Assembly: GCF_036347135.1 (NCBI RefSeq)
Contig: NZ_CP108938.1
Location: forward strand, 372,001 to 436,000
Direction of reading: 5' to 3'
Length of the DNA stretch: 64,000 bases
Origin: Streptomyces sp. NBC_00775
GTDB taxonomy: Bacteria; Actinomycetota; Actinomycetes; Streptomycetales; Streptomycetaceae
Numbering within the stretch: position 1 is the first letter of the stretch; the number at the start of each line of letters is the position of its first letter. A model generated the notes under the pieces. That model saw only the letters and a program-made list of their open reading frames with translations. It searched no databases and was not told the origin of the DNA. A program made the translations under genes and the position numbers. Shown here one piece after another: positions 18,494-26,303 of the stretch.

Positions 18494-18549
18494 CGAGAAG
18501 CCCCGTCCTTCAGGACGGGGAGGAGTCACGAGGTGGATGTACAGGTGCA
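18380..18549 (+). ncRNA. Predicted omega/reRNA guide at the tnpB 3' end
   Basis: In IS605 elements the guide scaffold comes from the tnpB 3' end and the right-end hairpin, and the guide is the first 16-20 bases outside the element. Here the hairpin is 18501-18520 and the guide would begin at 18530 with GAGGTGGATGTACAGGTG, the TPR gene sequence. The 5' limit is inferred, not seen. Confidence 0.35.
18501..18520. repeat. Right-end hairpin of the IS605-type element
   Basis: CCCCGTCC-TTCA-GGACGGGG is a perfect 8-bp stem with a 4-base loop, 9 bases inside the right boundary. Confidence 0.85.
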
Positions 18550-18904
18550 GGACCCCGGGGTGCTCCTGCTGCTCCTGTACGGCGACGGTTTCGGCGAACT
18601 CCCGCGGACCGCCCGGAAGTTCTCGCAGGGCCACGTCGACACCTACATCATATGTCGCCCCGACGCACCCGCCCTGGCGTCCACCGCGCCGGTGTACCGC
18701 GACGCTCGCGGTGAGTTCGCCCGTCTCTACGATGTGGCGGATCAGCCCACGGCGTTCCTGATCCGTCCCGACGGATATATCGGCGCCCGCCTCTCCCCGC
18801 CGACCGCGTCTCACCTGGCCACTCACCTCGCGCTCAGCTTCGCCGCGGCCGCCGAGGTGCAGGACGCCCCGTCCATCGCCGGTGCGTCCCACCCAGGTCG
18901 GTGA
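18533..18904 (+). pseudogene. FAD-dependent aromatic monooxygenase, C-terminal thioredoxin-like remnant
   Basis: The frame encodes about 115 residues matching the C-terminal thioredoxin-like domain of PHBH/UbiH-type FAD monooxygenases: LLYGDGFGELPRTARKFS, VDTYIICRPDAPA, PVYRDARGEFARLYDV and the terminal TAFLIRPDGYIGARLSP. FAD- and NADPH-binding parts (about 400 residues) are absent. The fragment begins close to the IS605 right end, beside a 30-bp TPR gene remnant on the other strand. It is not expected to be functional. Confidence 0.72.
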
Positions 18905-18917
18905 ACTGCCGCTCGGA

Positions 18918-19370
18918 TCAGCCCATCAGCTGGGCGGCGAGCGTCGCTCCCAGTTCCCAGCACGCCTCGACATCGGTCTTGCCGGGCTCACCCGTCACCG
19001 TCACCGCCTCGGCATCGCGCCGCCAGCCGAGGCCTGTCGTGATCGACTCGATGCCGCGCACCGCCCCCGTGACGTCGTTCCCGCCGTGTACGTAGTAGCC
19101 GAAGGGCCGACCGCGCGTCTCGTCCAGGCAGGGGTAGTAGACCTGGTCGAAGAAGTGCTTGAGGGCGCCTGACATATAGCCGAGGTTCGCCGGTGTGCCG
19201 AGCAGATAGCCATCGGCACCGAGTACGTCCGAGGCGGTGGCCGACAGGGCCGCCCTCCGCACGACCCGGACGTTCTCGATCTCCGGCGCCGTCGCACCGG
19301 AGACGACGGCTTCGAACATCGCCTGGCAGTTGGGCGAGGGCGTGTGATGCACGATCAGCAAAGTGGGCAC
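18918..19370 (-). CDS. Flavodoxin-like / NADPH-dependent FMN reductase family protein
   Basis: A 150-residue protein from ATG 19370. LLIVHHTPSPNCQAMFEAVV is the FMN-phosphate-binding N-terminus of the flavodoxin fold, and DGYLLGTPANLGYMSGALK plus FFDQVYYPC form the isoalloxazine-contacting loops. It has no signal peptide and is cytosolic. It may be a quinone or flavin reductase; the electron donor and acceptor are unknown. It faces the monooxygenase remnant, with 13 bp between the two stops. Confidence 0.85.
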   Translation of the reverse strand: MPTLLIVHHTPSPNCQAMFEAVVSGATAPEIENVRVVRRAALSATASDVLGADGYLLGTPANLGYMSGALKHFFDQVYYPCLDETRGRPFGYYVHGGNDVTGAVRGIESITTGLGWRRDAEAVTVTGEPGKTDVEACWELGATLAAQLMG

Positions 19371-19435
19371 ACCCCGAACCCTGCCGCCACGCCCCTTCGT
19401 ACCGCAAGCGGCGCCGGTTCGCGGCGGCTGCCAGG

Positions 19436-20221
19436 TCAGCCCGCTGTTACGTCGACGTAGTCACCGGCGGCGCTGGTCGCTCCGGTCGTGCCGGTCCCGG
19501 CGAAGCTCCAGCGCCAGTAGCCGTCCACGGAGGCGGTCGCGGTGGTCTTGAGAGCGCCTCCGGCACCGCTGGTGACCGTCTTCACCGTGTTGTACGTAGT
19601 GGTGCCGGCCTTCCGGAACTGCAGCTTCGCCGACTGTCCCACGTAGCCTCCGTAGGTGAGGTTGTCCCAGTTGGCGCGGCTCAGGGTGCCCTTGACGGTG
19701 ATGACCTTGCCCGCGGTCACCGGCTCGGGGGAGGCATCGGCGGTCAGCTTGGCGGCACGCTTCATCAGGAAGGTGCCCGCGCTGTCCTTGTTGATGAAGT
19801 CGAAGTCGTTGGCGTCCACCGAGGTCCAGACGTGCCACGTACCGGCGTTGGCGTTGATGAGGGCCGCGTTGGGGTCGATGGTGATGCTGGCCGTGCAGGT
19901 GGAGTCGGTGACGCTTCCGGGGACAGGGGTGCAGGTCAGCGGAGTGTCGGAGCCGGGCCCCGCGAAGCCGTCAGGATTGTCGAACGAGCCGTGGTAGAGC
20001 CACCCGTAGGCTTCTTTGATCCCCGAGTTGTCCCTGGCGGTAATGCTGAGCGTGATCGTCTTCTTCGTGGTGGCGCCGACCACAACCGACTTGCCGTTGT
20101 TGACGAGGACCTGGACGACCTGGGTGTCCCCTTGGCCGGCGTCGGCGTCGGCGGTGGTCACAGCGAGGGCGGACAGGGCCAGCGCGCCCGACAGGGTGGC
20201 GACGGCAGAACGTATGAACAT
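19436..20221 (-). CDS. Secreted DUF5707-type protein
   Basis: 261 residues from ATG 20221. A signal peptide (residues 1-27, SAVATLSGALALSALAVTTADA) precedes a beta-rich extracellular part. Features include TLSITARDNSGIKEAYGWLYHG, a pair of Cys residues (LTCTPVPGS, STCTASI) that may form a disulfide, an ANAGTWHVWTSVDANDFDF segment, and a C-terminal Ig-like region (VTVKGTLSRANWDN is read here as VITVKGTLSRANWD). This is the layout of Streptomyces DUF5707 proteins, whose function is not established. It is transcribed alone. Confidence 0.78.
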   Translation of the reverse strand: MFIRSAVATLSGALALSALAVTTADADAGQGDTQVVQVLVNNGKSVVVGATTKKTITLSITARDNSGIKEAYGWLYHGSFDNPDGFAGPGSDTPLTCTPVPGSVTDSTCTASITIDPNAALINANAGTWHVWTSVDANDFDFINKDSAGTFLMKRAAKLTADASPEPVTAGKVITVKGTLSRANWDNLTYGGYVGQSAKLQFRKAGTTTYNTVKTVTSGAGGALKTTATASVDGYWRWSFAGTGTTGATSAAGDYVDVTAG

Positions 20222-20451
20222 ATGTCCCCGTAGAGAAGAGTTGTCCGCCCGAAAACAGGGCAGGAGTCGAAACTGAACGAATAGTAGTGATCTGCCGCTC
20301 TCTCAACTGCCATTTCAGTCACTTGGCAGGAACAGGATGGTTGAGCGAGTGCGTCGATCACGGGTGTGAGCAGCCGACTCGGACAGGTTCTGAGCGCGGA
20401 CATGCGATGGTCGTGTACGGAGTACGTGTGCCTCGTAGGTGTACGCCGATG
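20222..20451. other. Intergenic region upstream of the DUF5707 gene
   Basis: About 230 bp containing the DUF5707 promoter region and the 3' flank of the carboxypeptidase gene. No convincing small gene or operator is visible. Confidence 0.3.
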
Positions 20452-21576
20452 TCAGCGATCGGCGCTCGCGCCGGCACCGACACCCGTGGCCGCCATCCGT
20501 CGCCGCTGCTGGAGAGCCGTAAGGCAGAACTGCGCGAGCCCGGCGTCGGTGTCCAGGATGATGCGCTCCATCTCCGGCCACGGCGGGTGGAAGCTCTTGC
20601 CCCACTCGATGGTGAAGGCGAGGATCTTGCCCTTCCGGGGGTCGACGAGGTGACGGGAGTACGCGTAGTCGTCGCTGGTTCCACTGGTCGGGTACAGGTG
20701 GAAGGCGGACATCGGGGTGTAGGCACGGCCGCGTACGCCCCGCAGTCCCGCGCAGAACTGCTCGGCGAGCACGGCGGCGTCGTCGGCGTCGCCCGTCGGG
20801 ATGAACTCCGCGTAGGCCGGGTCGCCGGCCACTCCGCGCGTACCGTCGAAGGCGCGGTTGAGGAAGTTCATGGCCTGGTCGAGGGACTGGTTCTCGTCGT
20901 CGCCCCAGACGAAGAGCATGTCCTCGGAGTAGCTGTGCACGTCGACGAACCAGCGGGTCCGCGGGAATTCGTCCAGCAGCCAGCGGACGTTACGGGTCTC
21001 GGGCTCCGAGAAGGGGCTGGGGCCCTGGTACACCTCGAGATCTCCCGGGTCCGCCGAGACCCGGGGCCCGGCGGTCGGGTCGAAGGCGGTGGCGAAGTCG
21101 AAGAGGAAGTCGAAGTTGCGGTTGATGTCGACGCCGATGCGGGCGGGATCCCCGCCGGAGTTGGCCGGGTTGCGGTTCTTTCGCCACATCGGGTCGACGT
21201 TCTGGCTGTAGTTCCGGCCGTCGGGGTTGACGAGCGGGAAGACGACGAGATCCAGGTCGTCCAGGAGGCTCCGCACCTCGTCGGAGGTGAAGCTCGTACC
21301 GCCATAGACGAGGCCCGTACCGCCGCTGTAGGCCTCCAGCAGGTCGGCGGCGAGGTGGATGAGGACCTCGCAGCTGCCCCATTCGCGGGCGTGCACGCCT
21401 CCTATCAGTACGACGCAGTCGTTGGTGCCGGCGGGGCCCGTGCCGATCCGCAGGGCATGGCCGCTGCGGCCTTCGAACGAGGCGTTGGGCAGGTCGATGA
21501 TGTCGCATGCGGACGGGAACGCGGTGGCCAGGCTGGTCACGGCGGACTCGACCTCAATGGTGTTCAAGTACGTCAT
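20452..21576 (-). CDS. M14-family zinc carboxypeptidase
   Basis: 374 residues from ATG 21576. Zinc ligands are visible: VLIGGVHAREWGS (His and Glu, about residues 62 and 65) and WFVDVHSYSED (His). GVDINRNFDF carries the Asn-Arg substrate-binding pair, and AFTIEWGKSFHPP carries the catalytic Glu. No signal peptide or prodomain is present in this chain. It lies 10 bp downstream of a 105-residue gene that looks like the missing prodomain, so the two are probably one operon. Substrate is a C-terminal residue of a peptide; specificity unknown. Confidence 0.92.
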   Translation of the reverse strand: MTYLNTIEVESAVTSLATAFPSACDIIDLPNASFEGRSGHALRIGTGPAGTNDCVVLIGGVHAREWGSCEVLIHLAADLLEAYSGGTGLVYGGTSFTSDEVRSLLDDLDLVVFPLVNPDGRNYSQNVDPMWRKNRNPANSGGDPARIGVDINRNFDFLFDFATAFDPTAGPRVSADPGDLEVYQGPSPFSEPETRNVRWLLDEFPRTRWFVDVHSYSEDMLFVWGDDENQSLDQAMNFLNRAFDGTRGVAGDPAYAEFIPTGDADDAAVLAEQFCAGLRGVRGRAYTPMSAFHLYPTSGTSDDYAYSRHLVDPRKGKILAFTIEWGKSFHPPWPEMERIILDTDAGLAQFCLTALQQRRRMAATGVGAGASADR

Positions 21577-21586
21577 GGTGTCCCTC

Positions 21587-21904
21587 CTAGGCGTCTTTCA
21601 CCTTGAGGGCGAGCCCGCGCGGAACCGCGTCCTCGGGGGCGAACCGGTCTCCCTCGCCGACCTCGGCCTGGCGGGCACGCCCGGTGGCTGCGGCGTCCTC
21701 GATCGTCGTGACCGACACGCCCTCGCGTTCAAGGGCGGCGGCCTGCTTGGGGGAGACATAGGCCTCGATGCTGAAGCTGCCGTCGTCGCCCTCATGGGCG
21801 CGGCCCCCGACGTCGGGACGGGCCTCGCGCAGGAGAGTGCGCAGGGTTTCGGCGTCCTTGGCTGTGACGCGGACACGGAGAATCTCGTAACGAGTGGTGG
21901 ACAT
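21587..21904 (-). CDS. Small protein resembling a carboxypeptidase prodomain
   Basis: 105 residues from ATG 21904. It has an alternating beta-alpha-beta pattern: YEILRVRVTAKDAETLRTLL, then DGSFSIEAYVSPKQAAALE and REGVSVTTIEDAA. Such patterns occur in activation peptides of M14 carboxypeptidases, which contain V-x-A-x-x-T-x-x-Q/K-x-x-A-L followed by G-x-x-V-x-x-x-E-D. Placement directly upstream of the M14 gene (10 bp) supports a chaperone or inhibitor role, but this is inferred from pattern and position only. It has no export signal. Confidence 0.6.
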   Translation of the reverse strand: MSTTRYEILRVRVTAKDAETLRTLLREARPDVGGRAHEGDDGSFSIEAYVSPKQAAALEREGVSVTTIEDAAATGRARQAEVGEGDRFAPEDAVPRGLALKVKDA

Positions 21905-21997
21905 GGCGGCCTTCTTCCGGGCGCCGAGGGCTCACATCAGCGACGCCGACGACGCCCCTACTGACGTAGAGATATGTCCGATGTGTACCTCGTATCC

Positions 21998-22741
21998 TCA
22001 GGGTGCGCTTCCGCCGTAGAACGAGTCAAGGGGCGCCTCGGGCATCCGGCTCAGCAGGCTGTCGAGGCCTGCCATCAGTTCTTGCTCGTCGTCGTACTCG
22101 GCCAGTCGCGGGACGAGTGCGCGCAGGCGCGGGTACTCGGCGGCGGGCAGCCGGTGCAGGCCCAGGCGCAGCAGGAGGTCCGGCTCATCGGGGTTGTCGA
22201 CCACCTGACGCTTGTCCACCAGGAGACAGCCGAGGTTCCACGCCACGAAGGCGCGGTAGATCGACAGCACGGTGGCGTCGTCGAAGCCGGCCCGGCCCAG
22301 CACGGCGAGGATGTGTTCCGTGAGCTGGAGCAACGGTGCCGGGCGCCGGGCCACCGGCAGGCTGAGCGGGCGGGTGGCCACCACGGGCAGGATCTCGGGG
22401 TGGGCGTGCACCACGAAGGCGAAGGCACGTGCGATCCGGCGCAGTTCGGCGCGCCAGAGCAGACCGGCGGATTCGGCATCCCGGTCGGAGTGGATCTCCC
22501 CGGCCGAGGTGCGCAGCCGTTCGTTGACCTCGGCGAAGAAGGCCTCGACCAGGCCGTCGACCAGTGCCTCCTTGCCGGCGGTGTACCGGTAGATGGCCAT
22601 CGGCTCCACGCCGAGGTCGGTGGCCAGTCGCCGCATGGTCAGCGCCGCGAGCCCGTCCCTGTCGACCAGGGCGACGGCCGCGGCGAGCACCAGCGGGCGG
22701 CTCAGGCGCCCCCGTTTCTCCGGGCTGCCCCGCTCAACCAT
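21998..22741 (-). CDS. TetR-family transcriptional regulator
   Basis: 247 residues from ATG 22741. The DNA-binding domain covers residues 12-60: RLSRPLVLAAAVALVDRDG, then LTMRRLATDLGVEPMAIYRY, the helix-turn-helix. The rest is an all-alpha ligand domain of the TetR_C type (FAFVVHAHPEILPVVATRP). It is divergent from the maleylpyruvate-isomerase-like gene with about 180 bp between. An AT-rich patch GTAAATTTCATCGATAATTG (22770-22789) with a central ATCGAT dyad is a possible operator. Confidence 0.92.
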   Translation of the reverse strand: MVERGSPEKRGRLSRPLVLAAAVALVDRDGLAALTMRRLATDLGVEPMAIYRYTAGKEALVDGLVEAFFAEVNERLRTSAGEIHSDRDAESAGLLWRAELRRIARAFAFVVHAHPEILPVVATRPLSLPVARRPAPLLQLTEHILAVLGRAGFDDATVLSIYRAFVAWNLGCLLVDKRQVVDNPDEPDLLLRLGLHRLPAAEYPRLRALVPRLAEYDDEQELMAGLDSLLSRMPEAPLDSFYGGSAP

Positions 22742-22923
22742 GTCCGTACTCCCGCGTAGGGATACACAGTAAATTTCATCGATAATTGTACTAAATATCC
22801 TGCCTCCGCTCGCCGGACATCCACTGACGCGCGGCTGAGGGTGTCGCCGTGCAGGGTCTTGTCGCTGCCCTCGTTACCTGCTCTTCTGTACGCCGGATGA
22901 TCCGAAAAGAGGATGGGAGCGGC

Positions 22924-23712
22924 GTGGAACCTGTGGCTGGGCGGGTGGCGATACGCGAGACCGCTGAGGACATTGCCGCGCTGTTGCGCGGCGGCGCCGA
23001 CATGGAACGTCGGGTACCCGGGGCGGAGTGGAGCGTCGGGGAGGCGGCGGCGCATCTGGCGCTGGCCAACGAGCTGATGGCCGACATCGCCGCGGGACAC
23101 GCACGCAGCTACGGGGACGGCACGCCGCAGAGCCTCGCCGCCGCCAATGAACAGGCGCTCGCCGAGTTCGCCGAGCGTGGGGCTCAGCCGTTGGCGGCGA
23201 TGATCGTGGCGCAGGCCGATGCTTGCCTGAAGGCGTTGGAGGAAGGTGCCGCGGAGGAAGGTGTTGTCTCTCCGCTGGGCCCGATGAGCCTGGAGGTGCT
23301 GGGCTCGTACCTGCTCACGCACATGCTGGGCCACGGTTACGATCTCGCCCGCGCCCTGGGGCGTACCCACATGATCGACCGTGCCCGGGTGAGGCTGACC
23401 CTGCCGTTCCTGATCACGGTCATGCCGCGGGTGACGAACAGCGCCCGCACCGCCGGGCTGACCGCCTGCTACTCGGTCCGCCTGTGGGGCGGTGGCCAAT
23501 TCGGTGTGACGGTCAGCGATGGCGCGGTGTCCGTCGACTCACGGCCGCCGGCCCGCCCGGACTGCACCATCCTCATCGAGCCGGTCACCTTCCTCCTGAT
23601 GGCCCTCGGCCGCCGCGACCAGTGGAGCGCCATCGCCCAGGGCCGGATCCTCGTCTGGGGGCGCAAGCCCTGGCTCGCTCCCCGCTTCCCGGCTCTCTTC
23701 ACGGCGCCCTGA
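22924..23712 (+). CDS. Maleylpyruvate-isomerase/DinB-like and SCP2-like protein (TIGR03083 type)
   Basis: About 262 residues from GTG 22924, which has GGGAG four bases upstream; ATG 22897 is also in frame. The N-terminal four-helix domain has VPGAEWSVGEAAAHLALANE and YLLTHMLGHGYDLARALG, carrying the His residues expected to bind metal in mycothiol-dependent enzymes. The C-terminal part (DGAVSVDSRPPARPDCTILI, then FLLMALGRRDQW) is SCP2-like. The family transfers or isomerises with mycothiol; the substrate is unknown. It is the divergent partner of the TetR gene, which likely controls it. Confidence 0.82.
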   Translation: MEPVAGRVAIRETAEDIAALLRGGADMERRVPGAEWSVGEAAAHLALANELMADIAAGHARSYGDGTPQSLAAANEQALAEFAERGAQPLAAMIVAQADACLKALEEGAAEEGVVSPLGPMSLEVLGSYLLTHMLGHGYDLARALGRTHMIDRARVRLTLPFLITVMPRVTNSARTAGLTACYSVRLWGGGQFGVTVSDGAVSVDSRPPARPDCTILIEPVTFLLMALGRRDQWSAIAQGRILVWGRKPWLAPRFPALFTAP

Positions 23713-23730
23713 GCGCCCTGAGCGCCCTTG

Positions 23731-25614
23731 CTAGCCGAGCATGCGGTCGAGGTTGAAGGCCGCGCTGATCAGGGCGAGATGGGTGAATGCCTGGGGGAAG
23801 TTTCCGTGCTGTTCGCCGGTGTGGCCGATCTCTTCCGCGTACAGGCCGAGGTGGTTGGCGTAGGTGAGCATCTTCTCGAACGCGAGGCGGGCTTCGTCGA
23901 GTCGGCCCGCGCGGGTCAGTGCCTCGACGTACCAGAAGGAGCAGATCGAGAAGGTGCCTTCTTCGCCTTGGAGGCCGTCGGGGCTGGCTTGCGGGTCATA
24001 GCGGTAGACCAGCGAGTCGGACACCAGGTCCTCGCCCAGCGCGTCCAGCGTGGCGAGCCATTTCGGGTCGGTCGGGGAGATGAACTTCGCCAGCGGCATC
24101 ATCAGCAGTGCTGCGTCGAGGATGTTGCTGTCCTCGTACTGGACGAAGGTGTGCCGCTCGTCGGACCAGCCGTGCCGCATGATCCGGCGGTAGATGGTGT
24201 CCCGGGTTTTCCCCCAGTGCACCATGTCGGCGGGGAGGCCGCGGTGTTGGGCCAGTCGCATCGCGCGTTCGATCGCCACCCAGCACATCAGCCGTGAGTA
24301 GAGGAACGGCTTTCGTCCTCCGCGGGTCTCCCACACTCCCTCGTCGGGCTGGTCCCAGTGGTCGCAGACCCAGTCGACGAGCTCGCTGATGCTGTCCCAG
24401 TGCGCGCTGGAGATGGGTTTGCCCCACTTGTCGTACAGGTAGAGGGAGTCGACGAGCGCCCCGTAGATGTCCAGTTGCAGCTGGCCGACGGCGGCGTTGC
24501 CGACGCGTACGGGTGCCGAGCACCGATAGCCCTCCAGGTGGGGCAGTTCGCGTTCGGGCAGGTCACGACTTCCGTCGATGCCGTACATGATCTGCAGGGG
24601 GCCGCCGGGTTGGGGCGTCCCGGTCGCTGTGAGCCGGACGTGCTCGGACAGGAAGCCCATGAAGGCTTCCGCCTCGTCGGTGAACCCGAGTCTGAGCATC
24701 GCGTACACGCAGAACGCGGCGTCGCGGATCCAGACGTAGCGGTAGTCCCAGTTGCGCTCGCCGCCGATCTGTTCGGGCAGGCTGGTGGTGGGTGCGGCGA
24801 TGATGGCGCCGGTCGGGGCGTAGGTGAGCAGCTTCAGGGTGAGGGCGGAGCGGTGCACCATCTCCCGCCAGCGGCCGCGGTAGCGCGACTGGGACAGCCA
24901 CCGCCGCCAGTAGCGGACGGTCGCGTTGAACTCCCTTTCGGCCTCGGCCACTGCGCAGAAGCGGGGGCCCACATCGCCGCCGACCCGGTCGATGGTGAAG
25001 ACGGCGGACTCGCCCTCGTGCAGCTTGAACAGCGACCACACGTCCTGGCCCGAGACCTCGATGGGCACGGTGGACGTCAGCGCGAGCCGGAGCGAGGACG
25101 ACGTGAAGACCGCCTGGCCGGCTTGTGCGTGCACGGTGTGCGGGGCGGCCCCGTACTCGAAGCGGGGGGCGACGCGCGCGCGGAAGGGCAGCGTTCCGCG
25201 GACGCACACCACGCGGCGGATCAGGCGGTGCCGGTCGGCCTCGCGTGAGTCGTCGACGACTGGCATGAAGTCCTGGATCTCGCCGACTCCGTCGTCCGCG
25301 AAGAAGCGGGTGATCAGCACATTGGTGTCGGGGAAGTAGAACTGCTTCGTGCGTGCCGGGACGTCGGCGGCGAGTTCGAAGGATCCGCCCCGGTCGGCGT
25401 CGAGGATCGAGGCGAAGACGCTGGGTGCGTCGAAGCGTGGGCAGCAGTACCAGTCGATGGTGCCGTTCGTACCGACCAGGGCCGCGCTGCGCAGATCGCC
25501 GATCAGGCCGTGCTCGGCGATGGGCAGGTAGCGGAGTGTGTCGGCGCCCCAGGGCTCGCCAGGTCTGCGGCGCACCCCGTCCCTCGCTCCGGCCTCAGGA
25601 GTCATGTCAGCCAC
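23731..25614 (-). CDS. Glycoside hydrolase family 15 protein (glucoamylase/trehalase-like)
   Basis: About 627 residues. GTG 25614 has AAGGAGGT immediately upstream and is preferred to ATG 25605. The N-terminal supersandwich begins YLPIAEHGLIGDLRSAALVG and DWYCCPRFDAPSVFA. The (alpha/alpha)6 catalytic domain has ERNWDYRYVWIRDAAFCVYA, DEGVWETRGGRKPFLYSRLM and EGTFSICSFWYVEAL, the last two carrying the catalytic Glu residues. Actinobacterial homologues include GH15 trehalases and glucoamylases, so trehalose or maltodextrin is a likely substrate. It is cytoplasmic, lacking a signal peptide. Confidence 0.92.
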   Translation of the reverse strand: MADMTPEAGARDGVRRRPGEPWGADTLRYLPIAEHGLIGDLRSAALVGTNGTIDWYCCPRFDAPSVFASILDADRGGSFELAADVPARTKQFYFPDTNVLITRFFADDGVGEIQDFMPVVDDSREADRHRLIRRVVCVRGTLPFRARVAPRFEYGAAPHTVHAQAGQAVFTSSSLRLALTSTVPIEVSGQDVWSLFKLHEGESAVFTIDRVGGDVGPRFCAVAEAEREFNATVRYWRRWLSQSRYRGRWREMVHRSALTLKLLTYAPTGAIIAAPTTSLPEQIGGERNWDYRYVWIRDAAFCVYAMLRLGFTDEAEAFMGFLSEHVRLTATGTPQPGGPLQIMYGIDGSRDLPERELPHLEGYRCSAPVRVGNAAVGQLQLDIYGALVDSLYLYDKWGKPISSAHWDSISELVDWVCDHWDQPDEGVWETRGGRKPFLYSRLMCWVAIERAMRLAQHRGLPADMVHWGKTRDTIYRRIMRHGWSDERHTFVQYEDSNILDAALLMMPLAKFISPTDPKWLATLDALGEDLVSDSLVYRYDPQASPDGLQGEEGTFSICSFWYVEALTRAGRLDEARLAFEKMLTYANHLGLYAEEIGHTGEQHGNFPQAFTHLALISAAFNLDRMLG

Positions 25615-25775
25615 GTCGACCTCCTTGGGCTGTCGCCCGAGCCGCCCCCTGTTCCACCACTCGACGTTACTCCGTACGAGTGGTGCATCCCCCGACACGG
25701 CCGTAGCGTCAATACAGTGACGATCGGGCGAACGATCGGGCCGATCGGGCGGCGTCGCAACGGCACGGAGCGGAC

Positions 25776-26231
25776 ATGCGCAGACACACGGTAAGAACGA
25801 CGGTGGGACTCTGCGCGGCCGCGTCGCTCGCCGCGGTCATGGGAACGGCCTCCGCCGCCCCTCCCGGCGCGCAGGCCGTGAAACAGCAGCCCGCCGCCTC
25901 CGTGCTCGTCGACTGCTTCTGGCATCCGGACGTACGCCCCACCGACTTCATCCTCGCCTGCGGTGACGGCAACAGCCGCCTCGTCTCGATGCACTGGTCG
26001 CAGTGGCTGCCGGACGCGGCGACCGCCGAGGGCGTCAACGTCGTGAACGACTGCGAGCCCTACTGCGCGGCGGGCAGATTCCACCCGTACCCGGTCACCG
26101 TGCGGCTCGACCACCCGCAGCCCTGGAAGAAGCACCCGGAACTGCAGCACTACACCCGGATGACCCTGGTCTACACCGACGCCAGGCCTGAGGGATACGA
26201 GCAAGTGGTCAGCTATCCCCTGTGGAACTGA
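25776..26231 (+). CDS. Small secreted protein of unknown function
   Basis: 151 residues from ATG 25776. A signal peptide (MRRHTVRTTVGLCAAASLAA, cleavage near ASA-APP) is followed by about 120 residues with conserved-looking VLVDCFWHPDVRPTDFILAC and VVNDCEPYCAAGRF, giving four Cys that could form two disulfides. Proteins of this kind are common in Streptomyces and have no established role. It is divergent from the GH15 gene. Confidence 0.8.
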   Translation: MRRHTVRTTVGLCAAASLAAVMGTASAAPPGAQAVKQQPAASVLVDCFWHPDVRPTDFILACGDGNSRLVSMHWSQWLPDAATAEGVNVVNDCEPYCAAGRFHPYPVTVRLDHPQPWKKHPELQHYTRMTLVYTDARPEGYEQVVSYPLWN

Positions 26232-26303
26232 CTCCGCCGAGGGCCGTCGCGGCGCCTTGTGCCCGTGTCCAGCAGGAACAGTCGCCCGGAGAACAGGCGC
26301 AAA

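Larger units (their letters stand above)
16696..18529 (+). mobile_element. IS200/IS605-family element (IS605 type, divergent tnpA and tnpB)
   Basis: Boundaries follow from rejoining the interrupted TPR reading frame (16695 to 18530). Subterminal hairpins are present at both ends: CCCGGC-CTTTAA-GCCGGG (16717-16734) and CCCCGTCC-TTCA-GGACGGGG (18501-18520). No terminal inverted repeats or target duplication are seen, as expected for a single-strand Y1 transposition mechanism. It carries divergent tnpA and tnpB genes, both full length, so it looks autonomous. Confidence 0.88.
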
